Source: Rhizobium sp. NXC24 (GTDB taxonomy: Bacteria > Pseudomonadota > Alphaproteobacteria > Rhizobiales > Rhizobiaceae). From it: DNA of 64,000 bases. Positions 28,276-38,041 of the stretch are shown in pieces. The notes under the pieces were generated by a model. The model was not told the origin of the DNA and ran no database searches. It saw only the letters and a program-made list of their open reading frames with translations. A program made the translations under genes and the position numbers. Numbering within the stretch: position 1 is the first letter of the stretch; the number at the start of each line of letters is the position of its first letter. The stretch lies in NCBI RefSeq assembly GCF_002944315.1, contig NZ_CP024313.1:124001-188000 (forward strand), given 5' to 3'.

Positions 28276-28430
28276 TATTGAGTTCCATCTGCGTTCGTCT
28301 GTGGTATCCGCAAGATGGCTGCTAACAACTCTTCATCCAGCCGGTCGCAAGTCGCTTAAGATGAGATCGCTTGCCGGCGATATAACCGACGCGCCGAAGG
28401 GCTCCATTGCTTTGTTGCAAAAGAGAAATC

Positions 28431-29780
28431 TCAGGCCGTCTTGCTATAACAACGCGGCGATTCCCTCACATAGGCATCGAAAGCGGCCGCAACGGCGCGG
28501 ATCAGAAAGCGCCCTTCTTCTCGCAAACGAATGATGCCGCCCGCGTTTTCGATTACCCCGTCGCTCTCGAGCATCGAGAGCCTGGGGTTGCCTTTGAGAA
28601 GCGCGTGTGGCTCAAAACCGTATGTGACCGCCAACGCCGCGATGTCGACCTGAAAGTCGCACATCAGGCGCTCGATGATACTTGCCCGCAGGCGATCTTC
28701 GGCCGACAAGCGCCAGCCTTTCGTTGTGGCCAAGCGTCCGGATGCGATCCGCTTTGCATAACGATTGGGAAGTACCTCGTTTTGAACATAGCCGCCTGGC
28801 ATGCGGCCAATTGCCGACGAACCCAAGGCGATAAGCGTCTCACAGGCGTCGGTCGTGTAGCCCTGAAAATTGCGATGCAATTGCCCGTTTGTCTGCGCGG
28901 TTGCCAAACTGTCGTGCGGCCTGGCGAAATGATCGATCCCGATGCGGCGGTAGCCCGCCGCAACAAGGTATTCCGAAATTGCCTTTGCCTGGGAAATACG
29001 GCTTCGCGCACTGGCGAGAGCGGCTTCGTCGATCAGCCGTTGATGCGTCTTGAAGGAAGGTACATGCGCATAACCGAAGACTGCGAAACGGTCCGGCGCC
29101 ATCGCGATCGCTGCCTTGGTCGTCTCGATGCAAGATTGAACCGTCTGGTTTGGCAGGCCATACATAAGATCGAAATTGATGCTGGCGATGCGCGCCCGCC
29201 GCAATTGAAAAACCGCCTCCATTGTCTGTTCTTCGCTTTGGATGCGGTTGATCGCCCTCTGGACCGCCGGATCAAAGGTCTGCACCCCGACACTAGCGCG
29301 GTGCACCCCTGCTTCCCCGAGAACAGTCGCCATCTCTTGATCTAGCGTCCTCGGATCGATCTCCAACGCGATTTCGGTCAAACCTGTGAACTCGAAATGT
29401 TTGCGCAGAAGCTCAATAAACTCAAACATTATCGTCGGCCCAATGGTCGTTGGCGTTCCTCCACCAAAATGCAGATGGGCGATCCTCATCGGCGCCGCGG
29501 TCCTTGCGGATACGAGGCGTACTTCCTCGCGCAGCATTCGCAGGTAGTCGGCGATCGAGCCGTTGCGCGCATTCGTGGTGTGACATCCGCAATACCAGCA
29601 TATCGATGGACAAAATGGTATGTGGACGTAAAGCGATGCCGCTTTCTCCCGCGAGATAGTCGTCAGCCAATTCTCGTAAGTGCTATCGTCAACGTTGGTG
29701 GAGAAACACGGCGACGTCGGATAGCTGGTGTAGCGGGGCAGGCGCTCATCGCCGTATTTTTCAACAAGTGTCGATCGCAT
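28431..29780 (-). CDS. hemN: oxygen-independent coproporphyrinogen III oxidase (HemN)
   Basis: HemN performs the oxidative decarboxylation of coproporphyrinogen III without oxygen, supplying heme to cbb3 oxidase in bacteroids. The 449-residue product has the full HemN cluster motif HIPFCPSICWYCGC (CX3CX2CXC), then HLHFGGGTPTT and a HemN C-terminal domain. I chose the ATG at 29780, which has AAGGA upstream and the family N-terminus (KYGDERLPRYTSYPT). An FNR-type box lies about 70 bases upstream. It is divergent from fixL. Confidence 0.95.
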   Translation of the reverse strand: MRSTLVEKYGDERLPRYTSYPTSPCFSTNVDDSTYENWLTTISREKAASLYVHIPFCPSICWYCGCHTTNARNGSIADYLRMLREEVRLVSARTAAPMRIAHLHFGGGTPTTIGPTIMFEFIELLRKHFEFTGLTEIALEIDPRTLDQEMATVLGEAGVHRASVGVQTFDPAVQRAINRIQSEEQTMEAVFQLRRARIASINFDLMYGLPNQTVQSCIETTKAAIAMAPDRFAVFGYAHVPSFKTHQRLIDEAALASARSRISQAKAISEYLVAAGYRRIGIDHFARPHDSLATAQTNGQLHRNFQGYTTDACETLIALGSSAIGRMPGGYVQNEVLPNRYAKRIASGRLATTKGWRLSAEDRLRASIIERLMCDFQVDIAALAVTYGFEPHALLKGNPRLSMLESDGVIENAGGIIRLREEGRFLIRAVAAAFDAYVRESPRCYSKTA

Positions 29781-29846
29781 GCGTAATCCTTCTATGGAGT
29801 GCGGCCTAGAATGCGGGCATTCTAGGCACACGTTTTGCATAGCTCT

Positions 29847-29860
29847 TTGATCGACAACAA
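29847..29860 (-). promoter_or_regulatory. near-perfect FNR/FixK box upstream of hemN
   Basis: TTGATCGACAACAA matches TTGAT-N4-ATCAA with one mismatch, 67 bases before the preferred hemN start. Control of hemN by FNR/FixK proteins is established in rhizobia and pseudomonads. Confidence 0.6.
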
Positions 29861-29971
29861 AGAGCGCGTCGGATTTGCTTGAATTATTTTTTCAAAATCG
29901 CGGCGCCGACGCAAAGGAGGCGCAGCACACTCGATGAAGAGAGTTCAGCTTAGTTGTGATCTGCCAGCGAG

Positions 29972-31522
29972 ATGCTCGGCATGATGACAGTACCTTATCC
30001 CCTGGCGGATCACGAAATGCATACACAAGGCGCTGGCGGGCTCGCTTGGATGTTTGTCCGGTGGCGGAACAGACCGATCGTCGCCTATAGTGTCGCCGCC
30101 GCTACTCCATTCGCCATTCTCGTACCGAGATTGGCCCTGTCGCAGTTCACGAGCGATGATCTTAGCCTATTGCCGTTCATTCCCGCTATTCTCATGGTCG
30201 CAATCATCGGCGGCGTAAAGCCAATCGCTCTAGCGGCGGGCATGTCGCTTGGCGCTGATGTCCTTGTTCAGCGGCTGGGCGATGCGGCTGACGCGACGGT
30301 CTTTGAACTGGTTTCCTTTGGCGTTGCAGTCCTTCTGATTGCTTGTCTGGGAGAGGCGTTACAGGCGACGAGACATGCCATCAGCGAGGGGGAGATTGCC
30401 CTCACAGCGCGCACTGCGCATCTGGCATCGATATTGGACAAAGTGCCCGATGCGACGGTGATCACGACCCGCGACGGTGAAATTGTTTCCCTCAACGCCG
30501 CCCTCTTGCGGCAGTTCGGGTATGCAGAACAAGAACTCGTTGGCGCGAACCTGCGACTGCTGATGCCTGATCCTTATCGCGCTGTCCTCGGCACCCATAT
30601 GCAACGGCAACTTGGAACCGGCAAAAAGCAAGTCATCGAAGATCAAGTGGTTGTCGGACGCAGGAAGAACGGATCGACGTTTCCCCTCAAGTTAACCGCG
30701 AGCCAGCTGGAATCTGGTGGTGGCTTATTTTTCATCGGCTTCCTAAGAGACCTTACGGAGCGGGAAGAAGCTGCTGCTCACCAGCAGCGAATCCTGGCGG
30801 AATTGGCAAGATTGGCCCGCCTAAGCGAGATGGGCGAGATGGCATCCGCCCTTGCGCATGAGCTGAACGAACCGCTGTCGGCGATCGCAAATTATGCTTG
30901 CGGATGCACGAAGCTCTTGAGCGGCATGAACAACAATCTCCCAGAGGGCATGAGAAACGCTTTGCGGGAGATTGAAAGTCAGTCCCTTAGAGCGGCAAAG
31001 ATTATCAAACATCTCAGAGAGTTCGTCACGACAGGTGATACGGAAAAGTCCCTCGAAAACATTCGCACGCTCGTGGAGGAAGCAGGCGTCCTTGCGCTTG
31101 TCGGTTCCCGAGAAAACGGCATTCGGACCGTATTCGAATACGTTCCCGGTGCCGAGATGGTGATGGTCGATCGTGTTCAGGTCGAACAGGTCATCATCAA
31201 TTTGATGCGAAACGCCATAGAAGCTATGCGGCACGTCGAGCATCGTGAGCTTACGATTCGCACGATGCCCACGCAGGAGGGCGAAGTCGCCGTTGTCGTG
31301 GAAGACACCGGCGAAGGCATTTCGGAGGAAATTGCCGCGGAGCTCTTTGAGCCATTCGTCACAACAAAGCCAACTGGAATGGGTGTCGGCCTTGCGATCT
31401 CAAAACGTATTGTCGAGGCGCATGGAGGTGAGATGAACGTCTCGAAAAACGCGGCTGGCGGAGCTACTTTCCAGTTTACGCTTCCCGCCTATGCGGAAGG
31501 ACAAACGTGTGAAACCGACTGA
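29972..31522 (+). CDS. fixL: FixL-like sensor histidine kinase lacking the heme histidine
   Basis: FixL senses oxygen through a heme-PAS domain and phosphorylates FixJ when oxygen is low. The 516-residue protein has about four N-terminal membrane helices, a PAS domain (about 145-260) and a complete kinase core: His296 in [29 protein letters not shown] and [18 protein letters not shown]. Aligned from memory with S. meliloti FixL (PEPYRHEHDGYLQR), the segment here reads [14 protein letters not shown], which puts Leu206 where the heme-ligating histidine should be. The following FixG-loop arginine region (GIDR) also reads differently. The kinase half is clearly an orthologue. Heme binding is doubtful unless His209 substitutes. 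Confidence 0.93.
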   Translation: MLGMMTVPYPLADHEMHTQGAGGLAWMFVRWRNRPIVAYSVAAATPFAILVPRLALSQFTSDDLSLLPFIPAILMVAIIGGVKPIALAAGMSLGADVLVQRLGDAADATVFELVSFGVAVLLIACLGEALQATRHAISEGEIALTARTAHLASILDKVPDATVITTRDGEIVSLNAALLRQFGYAEQELVGANLRLLMPDPYRAVLGTHMQRQLGTGKKQVIEDQVVVGRRKNGSTFPLKLTASQLESGGGLFFIGFLRDLTEREEAAAHQQRILAELARLARLSEMGEMASALAHELNEPLSAIANYACGCTKLLSGMNNNLPEGMRNALREIESQSLRAAKIIKHLREFVTTGDTEKSLENIRTLVEEAGVLALVGSRENGIRTVFEYVPGAEMVMVDRVQVEQVIINLMRNAIEAMRHVEHRELTIRTMPTQEGEVAVVVEDTGEGISEEIAAELFEPFVTTKPTGMGVGLAISKRIVEAHGGEMNVSKNAAGGATFQFTLPAYAEGQTCETD

Positions 31523-32129
31523 CTATACGATCCATATTGTCGATGACGAAGAGCCGGTGCGCAAATCGTTTGCCTTCATGCTGACCATGAACGGCTATGC
31601 CGTCAAGGTGCATCAATCGGGAGCCTTGTTTCTCTCCTTTGCGCCGGGCATCCACAACGGAATTCTTGTTACGGATCTCAGAATGCCTGAAATGTCAGGT
31701 ATTGATCTCATCCGTCAGCTTAGTGTGAAAAAAATCGCAATTCCGTCAATCGTGATCAGCGGACATGGCGATGTGCCGGTGGCAGTCGAGGCAATGAAAG
31801 CCGGTGCAGTCGACTTCATAGAGAAACCCTGCGAGGACGCCGTTATCATTGAGGCCATCGAACGAGCGTCGGACCATTTACATGTTAATGATGCTAACGC
31901 CGACGAGGTCCTCGCCGTTCAAGCGCGCGTCCAAACCTTGAGCGAGAGGGAGCGCCAAGTGCTTCTTGCCGTCGTGGCGGGCCTTCCGAACAAGTCGATC
32001 GCACATGATCTGAATATTAGCCGCCGCACGGTGGAGGTTCATCGCGCCCGCGTCATGTCGAAGATGCGAGCAAAAAGCCTCCCGCATCTCGTTCGTATGG
32101 CTGTTGCGGTGGAGATTGGACCCTTCTAG
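31509..32129 (+). CDS. fixJ: FixJ response regulator
   Basis: FixJ is phosphorylated by FixL and activates fixK and nifA-type promoters. The 206-residue protein has a receiver domain (acidic pocket VDDEE, phospho-acceptor Asp56 in [11 protein letters not shown], Lys in FIEKPCED). A LuxR/NarL helix-turn-helix follows ([20 protein letters not shown], then [15 protein letters not shown]). I prefer the GTG at 31509, preceded by GGAAGGA, so the gene overlaps fixL by 14 bases. An in-frame ATG at 31491 is the alternative. Confidence 0.95.
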   Translation: MKPTDYTIHIVDDEEPVRKSFAFMLTMNGYAVKVHQSGALFLSFAPGIHNGILVTDLRMPEMSGIDLIRQLSVKKIAIPSIVISGHGDVPVAVEAMKAGAVDFIEKPCEDAVIIEAIERASDHLHVNDANADEVLAVQARVQTLSERERQVLLAVVAGLPNKSIAHDLNISRRTVEVHRARVMSKMRAKSLPHLVRMAVAVEIGPF

Positions 32130-32539
32130 CTTCGTAGTGTTGATCTCATCGCATTCGGCGTCTTGCCGTAACCTTCCGAGCGGGAAAGGTTGCGCCATGC
32201 ATTCCGTTTCCCAAAAACTCAAAATTTGATCGTCATCGCTCGACGACGGAATCAATCGAAGGCAACTTTGGAGGCGCATCCGCGGGCTTCGCAGGGCGAA
32301 CCTGGCGTCGATTGGACGTCTTTGCCGAAAAACTCGCCGTCATTATCTTCTGACCGGTCGGCGCCATGATTTCTTACGACGGCGACGAGCCGCTGCCTCT
32401 AGTGATGAATATCCTTTAAAAGGGATCGCAATACATCGCCGGCAATGATGCCGTTTAAGTGTTTACCCTTAGTGATGAAACCGAATTTATCGCTCCCATA
32501 AGAACCGGCAATCTTGCCCCGGAACATGGGGAATACAAG
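32130..32539. other. fixJ-fixK intergenic region
   Basis: This is the expected place for a FixJ-activated fixK promoter. I find no perfect TTGA-N6-TCAA box and no convincing gene. An in-frame GTG at 32459 could extend fixK by 27 residues, which I think is not used. Confidence 0.4.
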
Positions 32540-33199
32540 ATGCAGCCGAAATTCATGCCCGCAGCACAGACTTGGACTACGCCAACGAAAATTGTGGGGC
32601 CGCAAATTGCAGGAGCGCACCTCGCCGTCACATATGAGCGAGGCCAAGAGATATACGCGCAGGGCGGGAGCGCCGATAAGTGCTATCGGGTTTCTGCCGG
32701 AGCTGTCCGGGTATGTCGCATTCTTCCGAACGGGGGGAGGCAGGTCGTTTCCTTCCATGTCGCGGGGGAAGTGTTCGGCTTCGAAGCTGGCGCTCAGCAT
32801 CGTTATTTTGCCGAAGCGCTCGCCCTAACAAGAATAGTGGCTTTTGGACAGGGCCTTGCTCAGCAGCGGCATTTGCCGGAACTCTTTGCACTTGCTCTTG
32901 AAGCTATGGAACGTGCTCAGGAACACCTGCTGCTTATCGGACGGCAGTCTGCGATTGAACGGGTGGCGGCATTTTTGTTGGATCTCTGCGAGCGCCTGGG
33001 AGGCACTCGGCAGTTTAGATTGGCCATGTCGCGGCAGGACATTGCAGACTATCTCGCCTTGACGATCGAGACGGTATCGCGTGCCATGAGCGAGTTGAAG
33101 GAAGAAAGTATAATCAGCCTGCGACATGCGCGAATGGTCGAGATTAGGAAGCCTGATGCACTTCGTTCGCTCTGTGGCCATATTGCCGGACTATCTTAG
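32540..33199 (+). CDS. fixK: FixK, Crp/Fnr-family activator
   Basis: FixK binds TTGA-N6-TCAA boxes and activates fixNOQP and related genes. The 219-residue protein has a cyclic-nucleotide-like beta-roll (about 40-120: GSADKCYRVSAGAVRVCRI), a dimer helix and a C-terminal helix-turn-helix. Its recognition helix, in SRQDIADYLALTIETVSRAM, has the E--SR pattern that reads TTGA. It lacks the N-terminal cysteine cluster of FNR/FnrN, so it should not sense oxygen directly. It lies 410 bases after fixJ on the same strand. Confidence 0.9.
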   Translation: MQPKFMPAAQTWTTPTKIVGPQIAGAHLAVTYERGQEIYAQGGSADKCYRVSAGAVRVCRILPNGGRQVVSFHVAGEVFGFEAGAQHRYFAEALALTRIVAFGQGLAQQRHLPELFALALEAMERAQEHLLLIGRQSAIERVAAFLLDLCERLGGTRQFRLAMSRQDIADYLALTIETVSRAMSELKEESIISLRHARMVEIRKPDALRSLCGHIAGLS

Positions 33200-33399
33200 C
33201 GCGACCTGTGCGATGCAGTTGCGGCCATCGCGCCGAAAAAATGCGATTTGCGGCCGCGCATGTCATTTCATCTGGGACATTGTCCGGCGGGCCCACGTCA
33301 GCTTGTTTCGGGCCCTTGTCCGGAACTTGTGGCGTGGACCGTAGCATGACGGTCACCTTCCGTCAGGCATGATTCAGCACCTGTCAGCAGCAGTTTTAT

Positions 33400-34000
33400 G
33401 GATCGATGCCGATCCTGTTGCTAACGGCATCGGACATTCGGGCATTGGCCCGAAGGCCACGACCGTCTCGTATCATCATCTGGAAATCCTCTGCTACCAT
33501 GCCCGGAGCGAAGGGCCAGGTGCTGCCGCCAACCGGAATGGAGATCAGATCGTAGCGGCTGTTCGTCCACGGCGAGATCCAAACCGGCAATGGCTTCTCC
33601 GTATTGCCTGATGGCGTCAAGACGACGGCGCCGGCGGCGTCTGCGAAAAGAAAGCGTTCGCCCTTCGGCCGGATTGATCCGGTGGCTGAGATTATTGGCC
33701 GCCACCAGGGCCCGTCGTCCATCATGCGAACAGAGCGGTCCGCGAGCGTAGAGGAAGCCGGAACATGTGCCGGCAAGATCGATCGCACCCGCTATTTCGA
33801 CACCAATGCGGTGTGCGAGCAGCGACGTCGTCACGAACGATGTCGCAGCCCTCAACGGCAGCCTCAGCGGCCTTCGCCGCAAGTCCGCTGAGCGTCTCGG
33901 CATCGTCAAGCCAGTGGCTCGGGGATGCCGGTCTGGCGCTCGATTCAGTCGGGTTCAAGGCCGAGCCCTATTCAATCCGGGCATTTTCGACGCGTCAATC
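33400..34000 (-). pseudogene. decayed beta-ketoacyl-ACP synthase III (FabH-like)
   Basis: Pieces of one KAS-III-like protein appear in order on the minus strand but in different frames: a start-like VGVGRAVPD near 34000, [20 protein letters not shown], then [13 protein letters not shown] with the active-site cysteine, then [15 protein letters not shown], and a tail with [14 protein letters not shown]. At least two frame changes interrupt it, so it cannot make an intact enzyme as sequenced. KAS-III enzymes start fatty-acid or polyketide chains. The original role is unknown. Confidence 0.65.
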
Positions 34001-34685
34001 GGGCACCGCACGGCCGACACCTACCAGAGAAGACGAGCGCCTCCCTCCATAGCCGCCCAATCCCCAGAAAGCCGCAGTAAGCCTTTCGCTTTGACGCTCT
34101 GCGAGCTTTACGATGCGCTCACCGACCGGGTCCGTCATTTGAAGAAAGGCACTGTCCCGTCCGCTTCGCGCGAGCAAGCCGACCATCAGAAATCGCTTAA
34201 TTTTATGCAACAACCTGAGAGGGATCACCGATAAGGCTCTCTGGGAAAACCATCACCAGAGTACCATCTTACTTTCCCTGCTAACCAAATGGGATATAAG
34301 CAGACACGAAGATGCGCCGACCGTTCGCTCGGCCGTTCACATCGGAACCAATGACGATGCCACTGACTCCGTTTTAGGCGCTTCAAGGATGTATTCGCGA
34401 ATTTTGGCTTTATTTCAAGGTGATCGTGGTGGTTTGAAGATTGTCGCAGCGAGCAATCGTTTGTCGCTGATTTAATCCGATCCCCGATCTCGCAGCCGTG
34501 ATTTGACTTCAGCGTGCATCGGATTACTGAAGCAAATTGGCTAAACTCTTTAAAGTTGTTATAACCTGATAATGTCCTCTCGGAATGGACAAAATACGAC
34601 CCGCAAAGTGGCAAAGGCAAGCAGTTCAAGTCCGTTCAAGGCGACCCACGCTGACCGGCAATTGTTGAAAAAATAAGGACAGGCG
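34001..34685. other. gene-poor stretch upstream of the first XRE regulator
   Basis: Frames here are short and unconvincing. A minus-strand frame (33995-34228) may carry the extreme 5' part of the FabH-like remnant. The DNA from about 34380 to 34680 is AT-richer than its surroundings, consistent with a promoter region. Confidence 0.35.
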
Positions 34686-35153
34686 GTGACGCAAGATCTA
34701 GAAAGTTACAAAAGTGCGAGAGGCCTCGTAGATACCGCCGATCCGGAAGTCGACAAGCCGATCTACCGCAAGCCCGGTTTTGACGGGAAAGTTGCGACGT
34801 TAGGAGATATGGAAGAGCTGATCAGCGCATTCTTAAAAAAAACGCGCGAGGCCGAAGGCCTCTCTCGCGCGGATCTTGCGCCAATGCTCGGTCTGTCGAC
34901 ACCCGTTTACGGACGTTACGAGCGGGCGTTTTCAAAGATGACGGTCACCCGAATGATTCATCTCTGTGAAATTCTCGGCTTTATGCCCATAGATATGCTC
35001 TTTGAAGCGGCGCCCCATCTTTGGGGACGCACGCCTGAGGAAGCCGAGGATCGTCTCACTCTGGACCGAATTATCAGATCACTTCCAAGCGAGGCAACGC
35101 GCGATCTCGTTCGGCTGTTGAAGCGTATGATGCCTCAAGATAGCGGGAGCTAA
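34686..35153 (+). CDS. XRE-type helix-turn-helix regulator, copy 1
   Basis: The 155-residue protein has a central XRE/Cro helix-turn-helix (about 45-105): SRADLAPMLGLSTPVYGRYE, followed by KMTVTRMIHLCEILGF. It starts with GTG after AAGGACAGG. The order of motifs (DKPIYRKPGFDGKVATLGDM, the helix-turn-helix, AAPHLWG) is shared with a second gene at 38833, so the two are paralogues. They flank the repC-like gene, which hints at plasmid-linked regulation, but the target is unknown. Confidence 0.8.
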   Translation: MTQDLESYKSARGLVDTADPEVDKPIYRKPGFDGKVATLGDMEELISAFLKKTREAEGLSRADLAPMLGLSTPVYGRYERAFSKMTVTRMIHLCEILGFMPIDMLFEAAPHLWGRTPEEAEDRLTLDRIIRSLPSEATRDLVRLLKRMMPQDSGS

Positions 35154-35413
35154 TAAGACATCAATCGCAGGAAAGCTTGGCTATCTGGTAGGCACTCGGG
35201 CAACGGACAGCGTTGGTCTTCACCGACGATCTCGCCGCCGATGTGGTTTCCATGACCATCTTTTAAAGGAACCGGGCCCCGTAGTCATAGAAGCCTGGAC
35301 CCTACACTCACTCGTTTTCCGGTCGCTCACCGCATGCGCCGACATCGTCGATCACTTTGATCGTGACGCATGAACACTGTCGACTAGAACGCTGCACTAA
35401 GAGCGTGACCCGG

Positions 35414-36712
35414 TCAAGTTTGCCCGGCCATTCGAGTGCTTTCCTCAAGGTCGCGGCGAGCCGCCAGGCCGAAGACCGAGCGGGTAAGATGCAATCTGCC
35501 CGAGGCTGCGCGCTCGGCCATTGCGCGCAGATATCCGCCAGGCGAACTGACTTCCCGCCGATTTGCTTTTTCAAGAGTAACTGCCACCGCCACTGCTGCT
35601 TGCTGTTCGCCCATTGCTTCCACGGCGCAGCGGCGGGCATCCTCTGAGATGCCGGCGAAGCGGCATAGCATCGGAGTCAGCCGAACAAACTCCTGAAAGT
35701 TCTTGGGAGTGCATCCAAGCTCCGCGAGGGCCGGGGTTGCCCGCAAGACATCTCTAAGCGCGATTAGAGCCTGCCGCTGAGGCTCCCGCTCGCTGACTGA
35801 GCCTCGCCAAGGCGTTGCGGTTTCTTCAGAAACCGAGCTGCTGGCGGCGCTGGCTTTTGGAAAACTGTATTGTCCGAAATGAGCCGAACCCTCTCGAACA
35901 TTACTACTACGTTCTGATTGATAAGGGGGTGTAGTCTGTTTCTGCATGCCGTTTTCGCCACGCAAGCATGTCGTTTTCACTGCGCCGAGTTGGTCTTCAG
36001 GTCGCGGGTCGAGCTGCATCAGTCGGTCCATAGACCATTCCAGAAGGACAGTCGCACGACGCAGCATCCGGTTGGACGCTTTGGCAGCAATTCCGATATA
36101 GTTGCTGATGCGCTCGACGCGGTCGGCAACGCGTTGGCGCATTGTTGCACCTACATCAGCGACACCAGCGAGGGCACAACGAATATTGCGCAAGGCGCCG
36201 CGATATCGTCGTAACGCGGCTTCGGTCGCCTTCTTCTCCGCCCGGGTATCTTTTACGAGGCGAGTAAGCTCGCCATATCGCAGGACCAGTATTCGAAGGT
36301 CGACCCCGCATCCATCCGTTATGTCGCCATCGCTGTTTCTGACGGGATATCGCTTATAGTTTCCACTGTCCTGCATCGTGATCAAACCGAGATCGAAAAG
36401 CTTGGAAAGCATTCGACTGATCCGACCAACCGAACGCCCGACCTCAAACGCCAATTGTCGGTTCGATTTGAACACGATTGGTCGCCCCGACGTATCGAAC
36501 GCATCGGCGGGGGCGGTGTTGATCAATATCAGCAACAGATGGCTTTCCGTTCCATTTATCAGCCCTGTACAGGTCAGATTTTGAGCAAGCACCGCCAATT
36601 GGGCACGTGTCACCATTCCGATTTCTGCCGATTTTGCCAAGCGCCGGAATTCGACCCTTTGAGGCGTTATCTTACGGCCAACCGGCCGTTGGCAGGTGGT
36701 TATATCGTCCAT
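35414..36712 (-). CDS. repC: orphan RepC-like plasmid replication initiator
   Basis: RepC is the initiator of alphaproteobacterial repABC plasmids, and the origin normally lies inside its gene. The 432-residue protein has the RepC layout: an N-terminal winged-helix region (IVFKSNRQLAFEVGRSVGRI, then SRMLSKLFDLGLI), a central GDITDGCGVDLRILVLRYGE and a coiled helix. The C-terminal domain includes SPGGYLRAMAERAASGRLHL. No repA or repB lies upstream in this window. It is divergent from the standard RepC I remember. AGGA sits five bases before the ATG. A candidate antisense RNA lies just upstream at 36785-36867. Confidence 0.85.
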   Translation of the reverse strand: MDDITTCQRPVGRKITPQRVEFRRLAKSAEIGMVTRAQLAVLAQNLTCTGLINGTESHLLLILINTAPADAFDTSGRPIVFKSNRQLAFEVGRSVGRISRMLSKLFDLGLITMQDSGNYKRYPVRNSDGDITDGCGVDLRILVLRYGELTRLVKDTRAEKKATEAALRRYRGALRNIRCALAGVADVGATMRQRVADRVERISNYIGIAAKASNRMLRRATVLLEWSMDRLMQLDPRPEDQLGAVKTTCLRGENGMQKQTTPPYQSERSSNVREGSAHFGQYSFPKASAASSSVSEETATPWRGSVSEREPQRQALIALRDVLRATPALAELGCTPKNFQEFVRLTPMLCRFAGISEDARRCAVEAMGEQQAAVAVAVTLEKANRREVSSPGGYLRAMAERAASGRLHLTRSVFGLAARRDLEESTRMAGQT

Positions 36713-36784
36713 ATCCTCGTCTCCGCTCGGGACCAGGCAAAGCTCCGCCGTTCACCAAAGTGGTGTTTTTTGTTGACAAGGAAG

Positions 36785-36867
36785 GAAGGGTCTGCGAGAA
36801 AGGTTTTGGCTAATTTATTCTCTTACAGACCCGCTTCCGGATTTCTTCGGGAGCGGTTTTCTTTTTC
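36785..36867 (+). ncRNA. candidate counter-transcribed (ctRNA/inc-like) RNA upstream of repC
   Basis: On the plus strand, opposite to repC, GGGTCTG (36788-36794) pairs with CAGACCC (36826-36832), with inner GAGAA/TTCTC pairing. A 9-bp hairpin (36831-36839 with 36848-36856, one G-T pair) and TTTTCTTTTTC follow. A TTGACA at 36773 could be the -35, but the -10 region is poor. Antisense RNAs in this position control RepC synthesis in repABC plasmids. The terminator is strong; the RNA itself is inferred. Confidence 0.6.
36831..36867 (+). terminator. Rho-independent terminator of the candidate ctRNA
   Basis: A stem of nine pairs (CCGCTTCCG with CGGGAGCGG) around an eight-base loop is followed directly by TTTTCTTTTTC. 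No protein gene on the plus strand precedes it, which points to a short RNA. Confidence 0.75.
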
Positions 36868-37576
36868 TGGTCGGTTTTGTCTCTCCATTTCAAACCCGAC
36901 CCACGCGTCGGGATATTTGCGGTCAATACGAGAAAAGCATATCTCAACAAATCAATTTGGCGCAAGATATGTACGAATTTGAGCTGCTACTTGAGGTCGC
37001 AGCCGGGCAATTTCTGAACTAAGTATTTGATTTTTCTATGTTTAGGAAAATCTAAATGCCATTTCGACGCAGTTTCGACCGATCCTATTTGGTTCGCCAT
37101 ATGGATAAGAAGTCTAGAATTGGCCGATGCTCGGACATCGAGCCATTGACGCTTGACCGAAAACGCAATGCTGCTCACGTACTTGCCGGTGAGCATCAGA
37201 GTGCGAGATGTGGATGGCTGGATGAATAGCGATAGCCCGCTTTCCCGATTGGTCATTATCGACCCGGGGCCATCAGATGGGGCGGGAGGATTGTGCCGTC
37301 CGCGGTCGAAGTAAACTCCGTCCCCTGATTTGGGGTTTGGGATCAGATCTCCTGGAGCAATGATTACCTGAGGTGCGTGGGGTCGCCATCTCAGACCTGC
37401 GAACGGCGCGCGTTTTCGGGAGTCCCCTGAGAATCTCCCCCCTGTTTAGCTGCAGCGCCACTGTAGCAAATTCATCAAGGGATTGCCGTTTTGCAAACGA
37501 GTAAGTTAGGTGAAACTGAGTACTTAAGCCTTTGTCGCCACGCCCGGCCGAACGTTCGCGAGCGTGGCGGTCGGAT
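36868..37576. other. AT-rich intergenic DNA upstream of the repC region
   Basis: I see no convincing gene. Frames at 36987-37256 and 37273-37461 on the minus strand have no ribosome-binding site or family signature. No repB 3' end is recognisable, which supports calling repC an orphan. Confidence 0.4.
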
Positions 37577-38041
37577 TTATTGTATCAAACCGCGATCGTC
37601 GCTCTCTTCGAGCACGGGAGAGCGACGATCAATACGGACTTGCAAGTTTGCCAGTGCCCCGGCAACTATAAGACCCTTTGGCGTCATGTCGCCAGCCGTA
37701 GCAAAGACTGGATCGAGCACCGGCCGGCAACATTGGAAACGTGCCGCCGCATCCGCAATCGTGATCAAAGGGGGACGATAAGGTTGTCCGCCATCGCCTC
37801 CCACAAGGACAATTTTCCCCGCCAGAGGCTTTGGATAGCCATCAAAGATCGTAAAGGCGGTCAGCCCATCACGCAACGCTTCTTCGTCTACGAATAGCGA
37901 GTGCATATCGTCAAAGCGGATCATCTCGATCAGCCTGCTACCAATCAAGTCATAGATCGGAGCAATGCTGCTTCCATCCTGAAGCTCAACCGCCCCAAAA
38001 CGGGCGGTGTCCGACTCTAACACGTACACGATATTTTTCAT
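37577..38041 (-). CDS. hypothetical protein
   Basis: The 154-residue protein begins MKNIVYVLESDTARFGAVEL. It is soluble, with a middle section DGYPKPLAGKIVLVGGDGGQ and a region IVAGALANLQVRIDRRSPV. The ATG at 38041 is a better start than the upstream one, because the added residues would be unlike protein. I recognise no family. It lies alone between repC and the second XRE gene. Confidence 0.6.
   Translation of the reverse strand: MKNIVYVLESDTARFGAVELQDGSSIAPIYDLIGSRLIEMIRFDDMHSLFVDEEALRDGLTAFTIFDGYPKPLAGKIVLVGGDGGQPYRPPLITIADAAARFQCCRPVLDPVFATAGDMTPKGLIVAGALANLQVRIDRRSPVLEESDDRGLIQ

Noticed and set aside
29878..29900. TTGA...TCAA in the hemN-fixL intergenic region
   Set aside because: The spacer is 9 bases, not 6, so FixK would not be expected to bind.
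36987..37256. Minus-strand 89-codon frame upstream of repC
   Set aside because: It has no start signal and no similarity to RepB or any family I know.
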